In this document: positions 52,070-60,351 of the stretch, in pieces
Position numbering within the stretch: the stretch's first letter is position 1
Layout of the letters: each line of letters opens with the position of its first letter
Origin: Bacillus thuringiensis
Lineage (GTDB): Bacteria > Bacillota > Bacilli > Bacillales > Bacillaceae_G
Direction: 5' to 3'
DNA: 64,000 nt
NCBI RefSeq assembly: GCF_001182785.1
Contig: NZ_CP012099.1
Span: 1,548,501 to 1,612,500 of the forward strand
Position numbers and translations under genes: made by a program
The notes under the pieces: generated by a model
Databases searched by the model: none
Told to the model about the DNA's origin: nothing
The model's input: only the letters and a program-made list of their open reading frames with translations

Positions 52070-52729
52070 ATGAAATATAAAATTCATTGGTTGTATAAAA
52101 CGAAGCGCGGATTGCAGACGGAATTAACAACAGAGTATATGAACATAGAAGAAGTACTTCAATTTGCAGAGGATTTTGAGAAAACAGGAAGAGCTAAGGA
52201 ACTTTTATTTTACGATGAAATGGACGCAGAATGGTCATTAAAAGAGATGAAAAAGTTAAGTAAGCAAGTAGAGGAAGAGCCCCAAGAAATACTCGTTTAT
52301 TTTGATGGGGGGTATGATGTGCAAACGAAAGAAGCTGGCGTTGGTATATGTGTGTATTATAAAAAAGGAAATACAAACTACCGCATTCGCCGCAATGCAT
52401 ATATAGAAGGTATATATGATAATAATGAAGCGGAATATGCATCATTATTATACGGTATGAATATACTCGAGGAACTAGGGATTAAGTATGAAGCAGTTAC
52501 ACTTCGCGGAGATTCACAAGTGGTACTGCAGCAATTAGCCGGAGAATGGCCTTGTTATGATGAGCATTTAAACCATTATTTAGATCAAATTGAACAAAAG
52601 GCGAAGCAAATGAAATTAAAACTTGTATGTGAACCGATATCTAGAAAACAAAATAAAGAAGCACATCAATTAGCAACGCAAGCATTAGAAGGAACAGTTA
52701 TTGATAGTCATAAAGAAATAACCGAATAG
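52070..52729 (+). CDS. ypeP: RNase HI-like protein with N-terminal extension (YpeP type)
   Basis: 219 aa. The N-terminal about 70 residues (LYKTKRGLQTELTTEYMNIE) form a small alpha/beta extension; the RNase H domain follows with EILVYFDGGYDVQTKEAGVG (about 74-93), NEAEYASLLYGM (about 119-130), LRGDSQVVLQQL (about 145-156) and NKEAHQLATQAL (about 198-209). The first catalytic position is DGGYD. Paralogue of the 128-aa protein encoded at 49922. It forms an operon with the small zinc-finger gene 12 bp downstream, as B. subtilis ypeP-ypeQ. Confidence 0.88.
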   Translation: MKYKIHWLYKTKRGLQTELTTEYMNIEEVLQFAEDFEKTGRAKELLFYDEMDAEWSLKEMKKLSKQVEEEPQEILVYFDGGYDVQTKEAGVGICVYYKKGNTNYRIRRNAYIEGIYDNNEAEYASLLYGMNILEELGIKYEAVTLRGDSQVVLQQLAGEWPCYDEHLNHYLDQIEQKAKQMKLKLVCEPISRKQNKEAHQLATQALEGTVIDSHKEITE

Positions 52730-52741
52730 AGAGGTGCAAAG

Positions 52742-52918
52742 GTGGATAAAAAGCAACTCATTACAGAGGTAAATGACTTATTAGAAACGTATTGTGAAGG
52801 ATGTTTTTTGCGAGAACATAATCGAAAGACAAATAGTAAGTATTATGCTCATTCATTTTGTATAAGGCAATGTACAGTTGGTGAAACATTGAAAAAGTAT
52901 GGAGAACAGTTGTCATGA
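52742..52918 (+). CDS. ypeQ: Small zinc-finger protein (YpeQ type)
   Basis: 58 aa from a GTG at 52742 (SD AGAGGTGC), TGA at 52916-52918. Four cysteines and histidines are arranged CEGCFLREH...HSFCIRQC, a C-x2-C ... C-x3-C zinc-binding pattern of the YpeQ/zf-C2HCIx2C family. Conserved after ypeP in Bacillus. Function unknown. It was too short to appear in a length-filtered ORF list, but SD, family motif and synteny support it. Confidence 0.85.
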   Translation: MDKKQLITEVNDLLETYCEGCFLREHNRKTNSKYYAHSFCIRQCTVGETLKKYGEQLS

Positions 52919-52954
52919 AAAAACATCCAGAGAAAATTCTCTGGATGTTTTTTT
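52918..52954. terminator. Bidirectional terminator
   Basis: AAAACATCCAGAG - AAAATT - CTCTGGATGTTTT with A run before and T run after; between convergent ypeQ and the ypzA-like gene. Confidence 0.93.
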
Positions 52955-53201
52955 AGTGCTTTGCTTCGTTTAATTGCTGCTCGCATTTGCTTAGTTTCTT
53001 TTCCTCGTTCATTAAAAAGGGTTCATCTAAATCTACTGCAACAGATTTCATAATTTCAAGCTGTGAGCGAGCTGCTTCTACTGCAGTAGTAGCATGCTCT
53101 AATGTATCTGGATCCATTGAAATTGTTGCTGAGCCTACCATTTTTTGTGCTGTTTCTACACGGAATTTTACTTCTTCAAAATCATTTACTTCTGATCCCA
53201 T
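52953..53201 (-). CDS. YpzA-like small helical protein (DUF2564 type)
   Basis: 82 aa, acidic, entirely helical: MGSEVNDFEEVKFRVETAQK, then HATTAVEAARSQLEIMKSVA and a C-terminal EEKKLSKCEQQLNEAKH. It lies between ypeQ and a cold shock gene, the position of ypzA in B. subtilis; the assignment is by position and general similarity. SD GGAGGCAGT. Function unknown. Confidence 0.72.
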   Translation of the reverse strand: MGSEVNDFEEVKFRVETAQKMVGSATISMDPDTLEHATTAVEAARSQLEIMKSVAVDLDEPFLMNEEKKLSKCEQQLNEAKH

Positions 53202-53277
53202 TGTTACTGCCTCCTTTGTATATTGCGCATTTCACATAGTTTTTGCTCTGTAAAACGGAAATATACAAAGGAATAAT

Positions 53278-53308
53278 AAAGGAGGTTACCAAGTAAGGTA
53301 ACCTCCTG
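53278..53308 (-). terminator. Terminator of the cold shock gene
   Basis: GGAGGTTACC - AAGTAA - GGTAACCTCC perfect stem; T-rich on the minus-strand side (TTTATTATT). Confidence 0.88.
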
Positions 53309-53320
53309 TTATATGTTGGA

Positions 53321-53518
53321 TTAAAGTTTTACTACGTTAGCAGCTTGAGGTCCACGGTTACCTTCAGTAATGTCGAAAGATACTTCTTGACCTTCTTCTA
53401 AAGCTTTGTAGCCATCTCCTTGAATAGCAGAGAAATGTACGAATACATCGTCAGCGCCTTCCATTTCGATAAATCCAAAACCTTTTTCGTTGTTAAACCA
53501 TTTTACTTTTCCTTGCAT
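53321..53518 (-). CDS. cspD: Cold shock protein, CspD-like
   Basis: 65 aa single cold-shock domain from the ATG at 53518 (SD TAGGAGG, 9-nt spacing); the longer frame is 5' UTR. RNP1 KGFGFIEM (about 13-20) and RNP2 VFVHFSAI (about 26-33) are intact, and [13 protein letters not shown] is the usual end. Single-stranded nucleic-acid chaperone. The position near ypeP/ypeQ/ypzA matches B. subtilis cspD. A leader of about 105 nt is typical of cold-shock mRNAs. Confidence 0.95.
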   Translation of the reverse strand: MQGKVKWFNNEKGFGFIEMEGADDVFVHFSAIQGDGYKALEEGQEVSFDITEGNRGPQAANVVKL

Positions 53519-53630
53519 GTTATAATTCCTCCTAAAAGCGTTTACTATTTTCATTTAGTGAAATTCATTTGAAAAATAATATAAACTAAAAATGCTATAT
53601 TCTTGAATATTCTGCTAAATGATTAATTTA

Positions 53631-53660
53631 AATATACACGAATTGGGAGAATTTAGTCAA
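53631..53660 (-). promoter_or_regulatory. Cold shock gene promoter (minus strand)
   Basis: On the minus strand: TTGACT (53660-53655), 18 bp, TATATT (53636-53631). The implied start near 53624 gives an untranslated leader of about 105 nt, as in other csp genes. Confidence 0.7.
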
Positions 53661-53779
53661 GTAAGCGATTTTATTTTTTGTATTTTTAAATAATTTTTCA
53701 GTCGAATTTTTAAATAGGTATAGGACAGGCCGAGTATGTAATATTCTTAATTGAATGCTATACATAATGAGGTGAAAGA

Positions 53780-54508
53780 ATGAATAAGTCTTACTTATTA
53801 GATAATGAAGAAATGAGAACGAGAACCGACATACCGGATTGGGTTGCAAAAGAATTTGAGATTTTTTCAAGTGTCGTGTTAGAACCAACTTTTCCATGTT
53901 ATTTCGGTTTAACAGCTTTGAAAAAGAATGAACTTCGCTATTCATTTCTTTCTCATAATGATTGGAGTCATTTGCCACATACAATGTTATCTTTTTTAGA
54001 GTTAATGAAAGAGAGGCCGATTGTAAGAAGGGGCTTTTTCCTTTTTGTAGAACCGGAATGTGAAGAACAATCACTCGAATATTACCGTGATTCCTTTTGG
54101 AAAGTGCTGCAGTATTTACATGAAAACGATAATCAAGCATGGCCAAAGCAAATTCCTGAAGATCCAGACCATTATTTATGGGAATTTTCATTTGGTGGTG
54201 AGCCAATATTTGCATTTGGAAATGCGCCAGCTTATAAACAACGAAAAACTAGACATTTAGGGAATTCTCTCGTTATTGGGTTTCAGCCACGCACTATTTT
54301 TGATGGATTAGAGGGGGATCGTCCTAAAGGAGCATATTCAAGACAAATGGTCCGTGAGCGAGTTGAAAAGTGGGATCAATTGCCGAAACATCCTAACATT
54401 AGTCATTACGGTGACCCAGAGCATCGTGAATGGAAACAATATTTCATAGGAGACGATGTAGAGCTAATAAAAGGGAAATGTCCTTTTCTTCATAGGATAG
54501 AAAAATAA
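53780..54508 (+). CDS. YqcI/YcgG family protein
   Basis: 242 aa soluble protein matching the YqcI/YcgG family. Conserved features: FPCYFGLTALKKNELRYSFL (about 39-58), WKVLQYLHENDNQAWPKQIP (about 106-125), GNAPAYKQRKTRHLGNSLVI (about 152-171) and the C-terminal KGKCPFLHRI (Cys-Pro). Some members carry heme- or iron-related annotations, but the biochemical role is not established. SD GAGGTGAAAG. Confidence 0.88.
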   Translation: MNKSYLLDNEEMRTRTDIPDWVAKEFEIFSSVVLEPTFPCYFGLTALKKNELRYSFLSHNDWSHLPHTMLSFLELMKERPIVRRGFFLFVEPECEEQSLEYYRDSFWKVLQYLHENDNQAWPKQIPEDPDHYLWEFSFGGEPIFAFGNAPAYKQRKTRHLGNSLVIGFQPRTIFDGLEGDRPKGAYSRQMVRERVEKWDQLPKHPNISHYGDPEHREWKQYFIGDDVELIKGKCPFLHRIEK

Positions 54509-54536
54509 GAGCCGTCATCTGGATGGCTCTTTTGTA
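54509..54536 (+). terminator. Rho-independent terminator
   Basis: AGAGCC-GTCATCTGGAT-GGCTCTTTT directly after the YqcI-type gene; the stem has an inner ATC/GAT-like extension. Confidence 0.8.
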
Positions 54537-54633
54537 TATTTTGGATAAAAAAGGGTATTTTATTATGAAAGCTAGTCTATTTTTTAAAATTACATCATTA
54601 ACTAGTAGTAAAAAGAGAAGAAAGGATAGAGCG

Positions 54634-55266
54634 ATGTTTGGAGCAATTATACAGCAAATCGTATTAGGTATTTCATTAGCTGCGCCAGTAGGGCCGATTA
54701 ATATTGAAATGTTAAAACGAGGAATTGAACGTGGGTTTTGGCATGCTTGGGTTGTTGGAATTGGTGGAATGACTGCAGATGTTTTATTTATGCTTCTCAT
54801 TTATTTCGGTTTATCTTCTGTGTTTATGTATACATATGTACAAGCCTTCATGTATTGCACGGGTTTTTTCTTGTTATTTTATTTAGGATTTCAAAGTGTA
54901 AAACAAGGAATTTTCCACTCGAATATGGAATATAAAAAAGAAGAGGTAGGTGGCCTTAAGCAATCGTTTATGGCAGGATTTTTAATTGCGATATCCAATC
55001 CATTAAATCTTGTTTTTTGGTTTGGTATATACGGAAGTACACTTAGCTCATTACTTACGAAGGTAACGAAACAAGAAGCTTTTTTGTACAGTCTTTGCAT
55101 TATTGCCGGTATTATTTTATGGAATTTAAATATTGCTTTTTCTGTACATTTTGGAAGAACTTTATTAAAACCAAAAGCGCTTGGCTATATAACAGCCGGA
55201 GCAGGTATTATTTTAGTAGGGTACTCTATACATTTTGCATACAAAGCTTTACAGTTGTTCACATAA
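54634..55266 (+). CDS. LysE family exporter
   Basis: 210 aa from the ATG at 54634 (SD GAAAGGA); the upstream frame from 54523 crosses a terminator. Six membrane helices. N-terminal GISLAAPVGPINIEMLKRGI (about 11-30) is the LysE/RhtB family signature, and FLIAISNPLNLVFWFGIYGS (about 114-133) its repeat. Exports amino acids or related small molecules; substrate unknown. Followed by a 97-aa gene, likely in one operon. Confidence 0.92.
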   Translation: MFGAIIQQIVLGISLAAPVGPINIEMLKRGIERGFWHAWVVGIGGMTADVLFMLLIYFGLSSVFMYTYVQAFMYCTGFFLLFYLGFQSVKQGIFHSNMEYKKEEVGGLKQSFMAGFLIAISNPLNLVFWFGIYGSTLSSLLTKVTKQEAFLYSLCIIAGIILWNLNIAFSVHFGRTLLKPKALGYITAGAGIILVGYSIHFAYKALQLFT

Positions 55267-55285
55267 GATTGAAGGGGAGATTTTT

Positions 55286-55579
55286 ATGTATCGAACCACT
55301 ATTGACGGAAAAGAAATTATCATTACGTTAGCGCCAAAAGTCCGAAGAGAAATTACTGATAGAAATCCACTATATGAAGCGGTATTTCATAATGCTGCAA
55401 GATTGCTACAAACAAAGCAACCGACGTTTGCAGTAAATCATGAAATATTTGGTCTCATTATTGGAGAAGTGCAAAGAGGAGAAGTAACAGTGTTTGCGGT
55501 GGAACATATTATTCCGAAGCAAAATATATTTGGACCGAACAATTTTTTCTCGACAATAGAACAGCAGGCAAATTTGTAA
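55286..55579 (+). CDS. Conserved hypothetical protein, 97 aa
   Basis: 97 aa from the ATG at 55286 (SD AAGGGGAGA). Soluble, mixed alpha/beta: MYRTTIDGKEIIITLAPKVR at the start and FAVEHIIPKQNIFGPNNFFS near the end. No membrane segment, no cysteine. It starts 19 bp after the LysE gene. No family recognised. Confidence 0.72.
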   Translation: MYRTTIDGKEIIITLAPKVRREITDRNPLYEAVFHNAARLLQTKQPTFAVNHEIFGLIIGEVQRGEVTVFAVEHIIPKQNIFGPNNFFSTIEQQANL

Positions 55580-55657
55580 AATGAATAGAATAAGAATAGA
55601 AAAGAAATAGTCGTAACGATATGTTGCGGCTGTTTTTTTGGAAAAGGGGGAAACAAG

Positions 55658-56287
55658 ATGAAGAAAGTGGGGAAAGAGTTCTTTTTACAACATGATATCG
55701 TTATTATGTATAGCATTCTATTTATTTTCATTATTATTTTAAAAATGCAATTTTTCACGTGGTTTGGCATGTTAGCATGTATGTTTGGGATTGTTTTCTA
55801 TACACTTAATGAATACATGACACATCGTTTTTTATTCCATATTAAGCCGCCTAAAAACACATTTCTATTAAAAATGTTAAGAAGATTACATTATGATCAC
55901 CACGTATATCCAGATGATTTAAAACTTTTGTTTTTACCTGTATGGTTTAGTATACCTAGTTTTACTATTTATTTACTTATAGCATATGGTATTACAAAAA
56001 GTGTTACTATTACACTTTCATTTGGAATCGGAATGATTATCATGCTGCTCGTTTACGAATGGAAACATTATATTGCCCATAGACCGATTCGTCCCGTCAC
56101 TAAGTTTGGAAGATGGCTAAAAAAACAACATATATTACACCATTATAAAAACGAAAAGTTTTGGTTCGGTGTTTCAAATCCAGTATTCGATTTTATATTT
56201 GGAACACTTAAAGACGGAAAAGATGTTGAGTTAAGCGAAACAGCTCGTAATTTAGAAAAGGAAAAAAAGACAAAAGTAGTGCGTTAA
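55658..56287 (+). CDS. Fatty acid hydroxylase / sterol desaturase superfamily protein
   Basis: 209 aa membrane di-iron enzyme candidate. Four membrane segments and the eight-His pattern: HRFLFH (about 52-57), HYDHH (about 76-80), HYIAH (about 136-140) and HILHHY (about 156-161). Likely hydroxylates or desaturates a lipid or carotenoid-like substrate at the cytoplasmic membrane; substrate unknown. SD AAGGGGGAAAC. Its stop is within the terminator hairpin. Confidence 0.88.
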   Translation: MKKVGKEFFLQHDIVIMYSILFIFIIILKMQFFTWFGMLACMFGIVFYTLNEYMTHRFLFHIKPPKNTFLLKMLRRLHYDHHVYPDDLKLLFLPVWFSIPSFTIYLLIAYGITKSVTITLSFGIGMIIMLLVYEWKHYIAHRPIRPVTKFGRWLKKQHILHHYKNEKFWFGVSNPVFDFIFGTLKDGKDVELSETARNLEKEKKTKVVR

Positions 56288-56302
56288 GCACTGCTTTTGT
56301 CT
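56272..56302 (+). terminator. Rho-independent terminator
   Basis: AAAAGTAGTGC - GTTAA - GCACTGCTTTT; the 5' arm encodes the last codons of the hydroxylase gene. Confidence 0.9.
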
Positions 56303-56396
56303 TAATGAGGAAAAAATAAGTAAGGTGTCACTTTATTTTGAAAAAGTATATTAAAAATTTAGGAGAAATTGCCGAAAAATGTCTATCGAAAAACCT

Positions 56397-56424
56397 TTGC
56401 ATGAATGCATGGATTGTCTAAAAT
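56397..56424 (+). promoter_or_regulatory. Candidate promoter of the DUF485/symporter operon
   Basis: TTGCAT (56397-56402), 16 bp, TAAAAT (56419-56424), about 85 bp before the DUF485 gene. An inverted ATGCAT...ATGCAT occupies the -35 flank. Confidence 0.55.
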
Positions 56425-56510
56425 AAGTATAAGTTTCTGAATATTTATAAAATTTAGTCTTTAGGTATACAAGGAGGAAGTGTATTTCAAGTAAGAGAGG
56501 GGATCGGTTA

Positions 56511-56852
56511 ATGAAACGAGATGATACGTCAGCACGTAAGTTGCAAAATGAAGTGAATTATACAGAGGTCGTTCAGTCGGAAGAATTTCAATTGTTATTA
56601 AATACGAAAAAGAAGTTTATCGTTCCAATGAGTATTTTCTTTTTTAGTTTTTTTATTGCACTGCCTATTTTAACGTCGTATTCAAAGGTGCTTAATACAC
56701 CTGCATTTGGTGACGTTACATGGGCGTGGGTATTTGCTTTTTCCCAATTTATCATGACATGGGCACTATGTATGATTTATAGCAAAAAAGCAGAATCATT
56801 TGATGAAATCTCCCAAAAAATTCTGCAAGATATGCAAAAAAGGAGGGGCTGA
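56511..56852 (+). CDS. DUF485 family membrane protein
   Basis: 113 aa, two membrane helices (about 40-62 and 77-98). DUF485 pattern LLNTKKKFIVPMSIFFFSFF and WVFAFSQFIMTWALCMIYSK. Proteins of this family are nearly always encoded immediately before an acetate/solute:sodium symporter (YjcH-ActP, YwcB-YwcA), exactly as here (2 bp apart). Presumed accessory subunit. SD GAGAGGGGAT. Confidence 0.92.
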   Translation: MKRDDTSARKLQNEVNYTEVVQSEEFQLLLNTKKKFIVPMSIFFFSFFIALPILTSYSKVLNTPAFGDVTWAWVFAFSQFIMTWALCMIYSKKAESFDEISQKILQDMQKRRG

Positions 56853-56854
56853 AC

Positions 56855-58405
56855 TTGAATACTACTGCATTTGCACTATTTTTAATTATTGTTCTTGGTA
56901 CGCTCGTCATAACATATTTTGCATCGAAAAAAACGAAAAATGCGAGTGAATTTTATACGGCTGGAGGGGGATTAACTGGTTGGCAAAATGGTCTGGCCAT
57001 CGCTGGAGATTACATGTCTGCTGCTTCATTTCTTGGTATAGCCGGAGCAATCGCATTAACTGGGTTTGATGGATTCTTTTATAGTATCGGTTTTTTAGTT
57101 GCTTATTTAGTTGTACTGTATCTTGTTGCAGAACCGCTTAGAAATTTAGGGAAGTATACTTTGGCGGATATGATTGCAGCACGCTTTGATGCGAAAAAAG
57201 TTCGCGGAGTTGCAGCTCTTAATACGATGACGATTTCTATCTTTTATATGATTGCACAATTAGTTGGCGCGGGTGCACTTATTAAATTATTATTAGGGAT
57301 TGAATATACGACATCTGTATTAATCGTTGGAACACTTATGACGGTGTATGTTATTTTTGGAGGGATGACAGCAACAAGCTGGGTACAAATTGTTAAAGCG
57401 GTACTACTAATGGCTGGTACGTTTATTATTTCTGTTATCGTTTTCGCAAAGTTTAATTTTAGTGTGACTGAAATGTTTGCACAAATGAAAACAGCTACGC
57501 CATTAAAAGATTCGTTTTTAAATCCAGGAGTAAAGTATAAAGTTGGCCTTGATACACTTTCTTTAAATTTAGGACTAGTTCTCGGTACAGCGGGATTACC
57601 ACATATACTTGTCCGCTTTTTTACAGTACGTGATGCAAAAACAGCACGTCAATCTGTTGTATATGCGACGTGGTTAATTGGTGCGTTTTATATTATGACG
57701 ATTTTCTTAGGGTTTGGAGCAGCAGCGTTTGTAGGAAATGAGGCAATTATTAAAGCGAATCCAGCGGGTAATATGGCAGCACCTTTATTAGCTAAAGCGT
57801 TAGGTGGGGACTTCTTATTTGCTTTCGTATCAGCAATTGCTTTTGCAACGATTTTGGCTGTAGTGGCAGGTCTTGTATTAACAGCAGCATCAGCATTCGC
57901 TCATGATTTTTATAATGAAATCATTCGTAAAGGAAAATCAACGGAAAAAGAGCAAGTATCTATGGCTCGTTATGCATCTATTGGAGTAGCGATACTATCT
58001 ATCATACTTGCATTATTTGCCCAAACATTAAACGTAGCATTTTTAGTATCATTAGCATTTGCAGTTGCAGCGAGTGCAAATCTACCAGTAATTTTATTTA
58101 CAATATATTGGAAGCGTTTTAATACAACGGGTGCTATTTCGGGTATGATTGTAGGTCTCGTATCAGCAATTGTTCTCGTAGCGTTGAGTCCGAATGTTTG
58201 GAACCCTGTAGCTGGAAAAGCTATTTTTGTTGGGGAAGCGTTATTCCCATATACGACACCAGGAATTATTTCAATTCCACTCGGATTTCTTGCAGCATAT
58301 TTAGGAACGGTTTTATCTAGTAAGAAAGAAGATGCAGCGAAATTTGATGAAATTCTCGTGAAATCTAATACTGGTCATGGCATTAGCGATGCGTCTTCAC
58401 ATTAA
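56855..58405 (+). CDS. Sodium:solute symporter, acetate (ActP/YwcA) type
   Basis: 516 aa, TTG start with SD AGGAGGGG. About 13 helices of the SSS family: YTAGGGLTGWQNGLAIAGDY (about 33-52), AASFLGIAGAIALTGFDGFF (about 55-74, Na+ site helix 1) and GTAGLPHILVRFFTVRDAKT (about 246-265). Probably imports acetate or another short monocarboxylate with Na+ or H+. Co-transcribed with DUF485. No cre site could be identified by eye. Confidence 0.92.
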   Translation: MNTTAFALFLIIVLGTLVITYFASKKTKNASEFYTAGGGLTGWQNGLAIAGDYMSAASFLGIAGAIALTGFDGFFYSIGFLVAYLVVLYLVAEPLRNLGKYTLADMIAARFDAKKVRGVAALNTMTISIFYMIAQLVGAGALIKLLLGIEYTTSVLIVGTLMTVYVIFGGMTATSWVQIVKAVLLMAGTFIISVIVFAKFNFSVTEMFAQMKTATPLKDSFLNPGVKYKVGLDTLSLNLGLVLGTAGLPHILVRFFTVRDAKTARQSVVYATWLIGAFYIMTIFLGFGAAAFVGNEAIIKANPAGNMAAPLLAKALGGDFLFAFVSAIAFATILAVVAGLVLTAASAFAHDFYNEIIRKGKSTEKEQVSMARYASIGVAILSIILALFAQTLNVAFLVSLAFAVAASANLPVILFTIYWKRFNTTGAISGMIVGLVSAIVLVALSPNVWNPVAGKAIFVGEALFPYTTPGIISIPLGFLAAYLGTVLSSKKEDAAKFDEILVKSNTGHGISDASSH

Positions 58406-58410
58406 ATAAA

Positions 58411-58452
58411 AGAGGAGCTTTTCGATAGATAAGAAAAGCTCTTTTTTCTTTT
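58411..58452 (+). terminator. Rho-independent terminator
   Basis: AGAGGAGCTTTTC ... GAAAAGCTCTTTTTTC, stem GAGCTTTTC/GAAAAGCTC with T-rich tail. Confidence 0.88.
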
Positions 58453-58593
58453 GTCATTTTCTTGTAAATATTACTGATTTGTAAGTAGGATTTGTCTTAA
58501 TTTTGTGGAATGAAAATAGCAGGGAGAAATTTAAGTCATCATGGCACCAGCGCAGCTTTTGTGAAAAATAAGTTGTTATGGAAGGTGGAATTA

Positions 58594-59946
58594 ATGATGA
58601 AAACGAAGCAAACTGATGAATTATTAGCAAAAGATGAGCAATATGTTTGGCACGGAATGCGTCCCTTTAGTCCAAATAGCACAATGGTAGGGGCAAAAGC
58701 TGAAGGATGCTGGGTTGAAGACATACAAGGAAAAAGATATTTAGATGGTATGAGTGGCCTTTGGTGCGTAAATAGTGGATATGGAAGAAAAGAGCTTGCA
58801 GAAGCGGCTTATAAGCAATTACAAACATTATCATATTTTCCAATGTCACAATCACATGAGCCAGCTATAAAGCTTGCTGAAAAGTTAAACGAGTGGCTTG
58901 GTGGAGAGTATGTTATTTTCTTCTCAAATAGTGGATCAGAAGCGAACGAAACAGCTTTTAAAATAGCAAGACAATACTATGCTCAAAAAGGTGAACCACA
59001 TCGTTATAAATTTATGTCACGTTATCGCGGGTATCACGGGAATACAATGGCGACAATGGCAGCGACGGGACAAGCGCAGCGTAGATATCAATATGAACCG
59101 TTTGCTTCAGGTTTTTTACATGTAACACCACCGGATTGTTACCGTATGCCTGAAATTGAAGGGCAGCATATTTATGATGTAGAATGTGTAAAAGAAGTCG
59201 ATCGTGTTATGACGTGGGAATTAAGTGAAACAATTGCTGCTTTTATTATGGAACCTATTATTACAGGCGGGGGCATATTAATGCCACCACAAGACTATAT
59301 GAAAGCTGTTCATGAGACGTGTCAAAAACACGGTGCCTTGCTTATTAGTGATGAAGTGATTTGCGGTTTTGGGCGTACAGGAAAAGCATTTGGATTTATG
59401 AATTATGATGTAAAGCCTGATATTATTACAATGGCAAAAGGTATTACGAGCGCATATTTACCATTATCTGCAACAGCTGTGAAAAAAGAAATATATGAGG
59501 CTTTTAAAGGTAAAGGAGAATATGAATTCTTCCGCCATATTAATACATTTGGTGGAAATCCAGCAGCTTGTGCATTAGCACTTAAAAATTTAGAGATTAT
59601 GGAGAATGAAAATTTAATTGAGCGATCTGCACAAATGGGTTCCCTTTTATTAGAGCAACTAAAAGATGAAATTGGGGAACATCCACTTGTTGGGAATATT
59701 AGAGGGAAAGGTCTATTAGTTGGAATCGAATTAGTAAATGATAAAGAGACGAAAGAGCCAATTGATAATGATAAAATAGCAAGTGTCGTAAATGCTTGTA
59801 AAGAAAAGGGATTAATTATCGGACGCAACGGTATGACAACGGCAGGATATAATAACGTTTTAACACTAGCACCGCCGCTTATTATTTCAAGTGAAGAAAT
59901 TGCCTTTGTTGTTGGAACGTTGAAGACGGCGATGGAACGTATTTAA
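58594..59946 (+). CDS. Class III pyridoxal-phosphate aminotransferase (YhxA-like)
   Basis: 450 aa from the ATG at 58594 (SD GAAGGTGG); the open frame to 58510 has no SD. PLP fold type I features: FFSNSGSEANETAFKIARQY (about 109-128, phosphate cup), RYRGYHGNTMATMAATG (about 143-159), LLISDEVICGFGRTGKAFGF (Asp of PLP N1) and ITMAKGITSAYLPLSA (Lys Schiff base, about 288). Resembles omega-amino acid:pyruvate transaminases and B. subtilis YhxA (also about 450 aa). Substrate unknown. Confidence 0.92.
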   Translation: MMKTKQTDELLAKDEQYVWHGMRPFSPNSTMVGAKAEGCWVEDIQGKRYLDGMSGLWCVNSGYGRKELAEAAYKQLQTLSYFPMSQSHEPAIKLAEKLNEWLGGEYVIFFSNSGSEANETAFKIARQYYAQKGEPHRYKFMSRYRGYHGNTMATMAATGQAQRRYQYEPFASGFLHVTPPDCYRMPEIEGQHIYDVECVKEVDRVMTWELSETIAAFIMEPIITGGGILMPPQDYMKAVHETCQKHGALLISDEVICGFGRTGKAFGFMNYDVKPDIITMAKGITSAYLPLSATAVKKEIYEAFKGKGEYEFFRHINTFGGNPAACALALKNLEIMENENLIERSAQMGSLLLEQLKDEIGEHPLVGNIRGKGLLVGIELVNDKETKEPIDNDKIASVVNACKEKGLIIGRNGMTTAGYNNVLTLAPPLIISSEEIAFVVGTLKTAMERI

Positions 59947-59960
59947 TAAATAGAGAGAGG

Positions 59961-59987
59961 AGCGAGCTGTAATATAAGGCTCGCTTT
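59961..59987 (+). terminator. Rho-independent terminator
   Basis: AGCGAGC - TGTAATATAAG - GCTCGCTTTTG after the aminotransferase. Confidence 0.8.
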
Positions 59988-60010
59988 TGTTTAGTAGGAG
60001 GGGACTTTTA

Positions 60011-60289
60011 ATGGAGAAATATGATCCTAACAAACATTATCACATCGGATATTATGAAGATGGATATGATTTAGAAGTGACGGCGTACAAAAGAATAAAT
60101 GAACCAGTTTGGGATGCTTATATTCCGCACTATGAGGCAGACGATTTTTATAAGAAAGTGGAGGGAATGAAGCTAGGTAAATATATAGATGATTATGGCA
60201 TTATGGTGTATTCATTTGAGAATGATATTGATGATAATGAAGTACGAATTATTTTTGAAAAATGGTTAAAAAAGAACGGGATTGTTTAA
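60011..60289 (+). CDS. Conserved hypothetical protein, 92 aa
   Basis: 92 aa from the ATG at 60011 (SD TAGGAGGGGAC). Acidic and tyrosine-rich: MEKYDPNKHYHIGYYEDGYD, then a helix VRIIFEKWLKKNGIV at the C-terminus. Soluble, no cysteine. Flanked by terminators. No family recognised. Confidence 0.75.
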   Translation: MEKYDPNKHYHIGYYEDGYDLEVTAYKRINEPVWDAYIPHYEADDFYKKVEGMKLGKYIDDYGIMVYSFENDIDDNEVRIIFEKWLKKNGIV

Positions 60290-60298
60290 AGATAAAAT

Positions 60299-60346
60299 AA
60301 AAAGGAGATTGCTATCTTATAAGATAGCAATCTCCTTTTATTATAG
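60299..60346. terminator. Bidirectional terminator
   Basis: AAAAGGAGATTGCTATCTTA / TAAGATAGCAATCTCCTTTT near-perfect long stem between convergent genes. Confidence 0.95.
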
Positions 60347-60351
60347 TAAAT

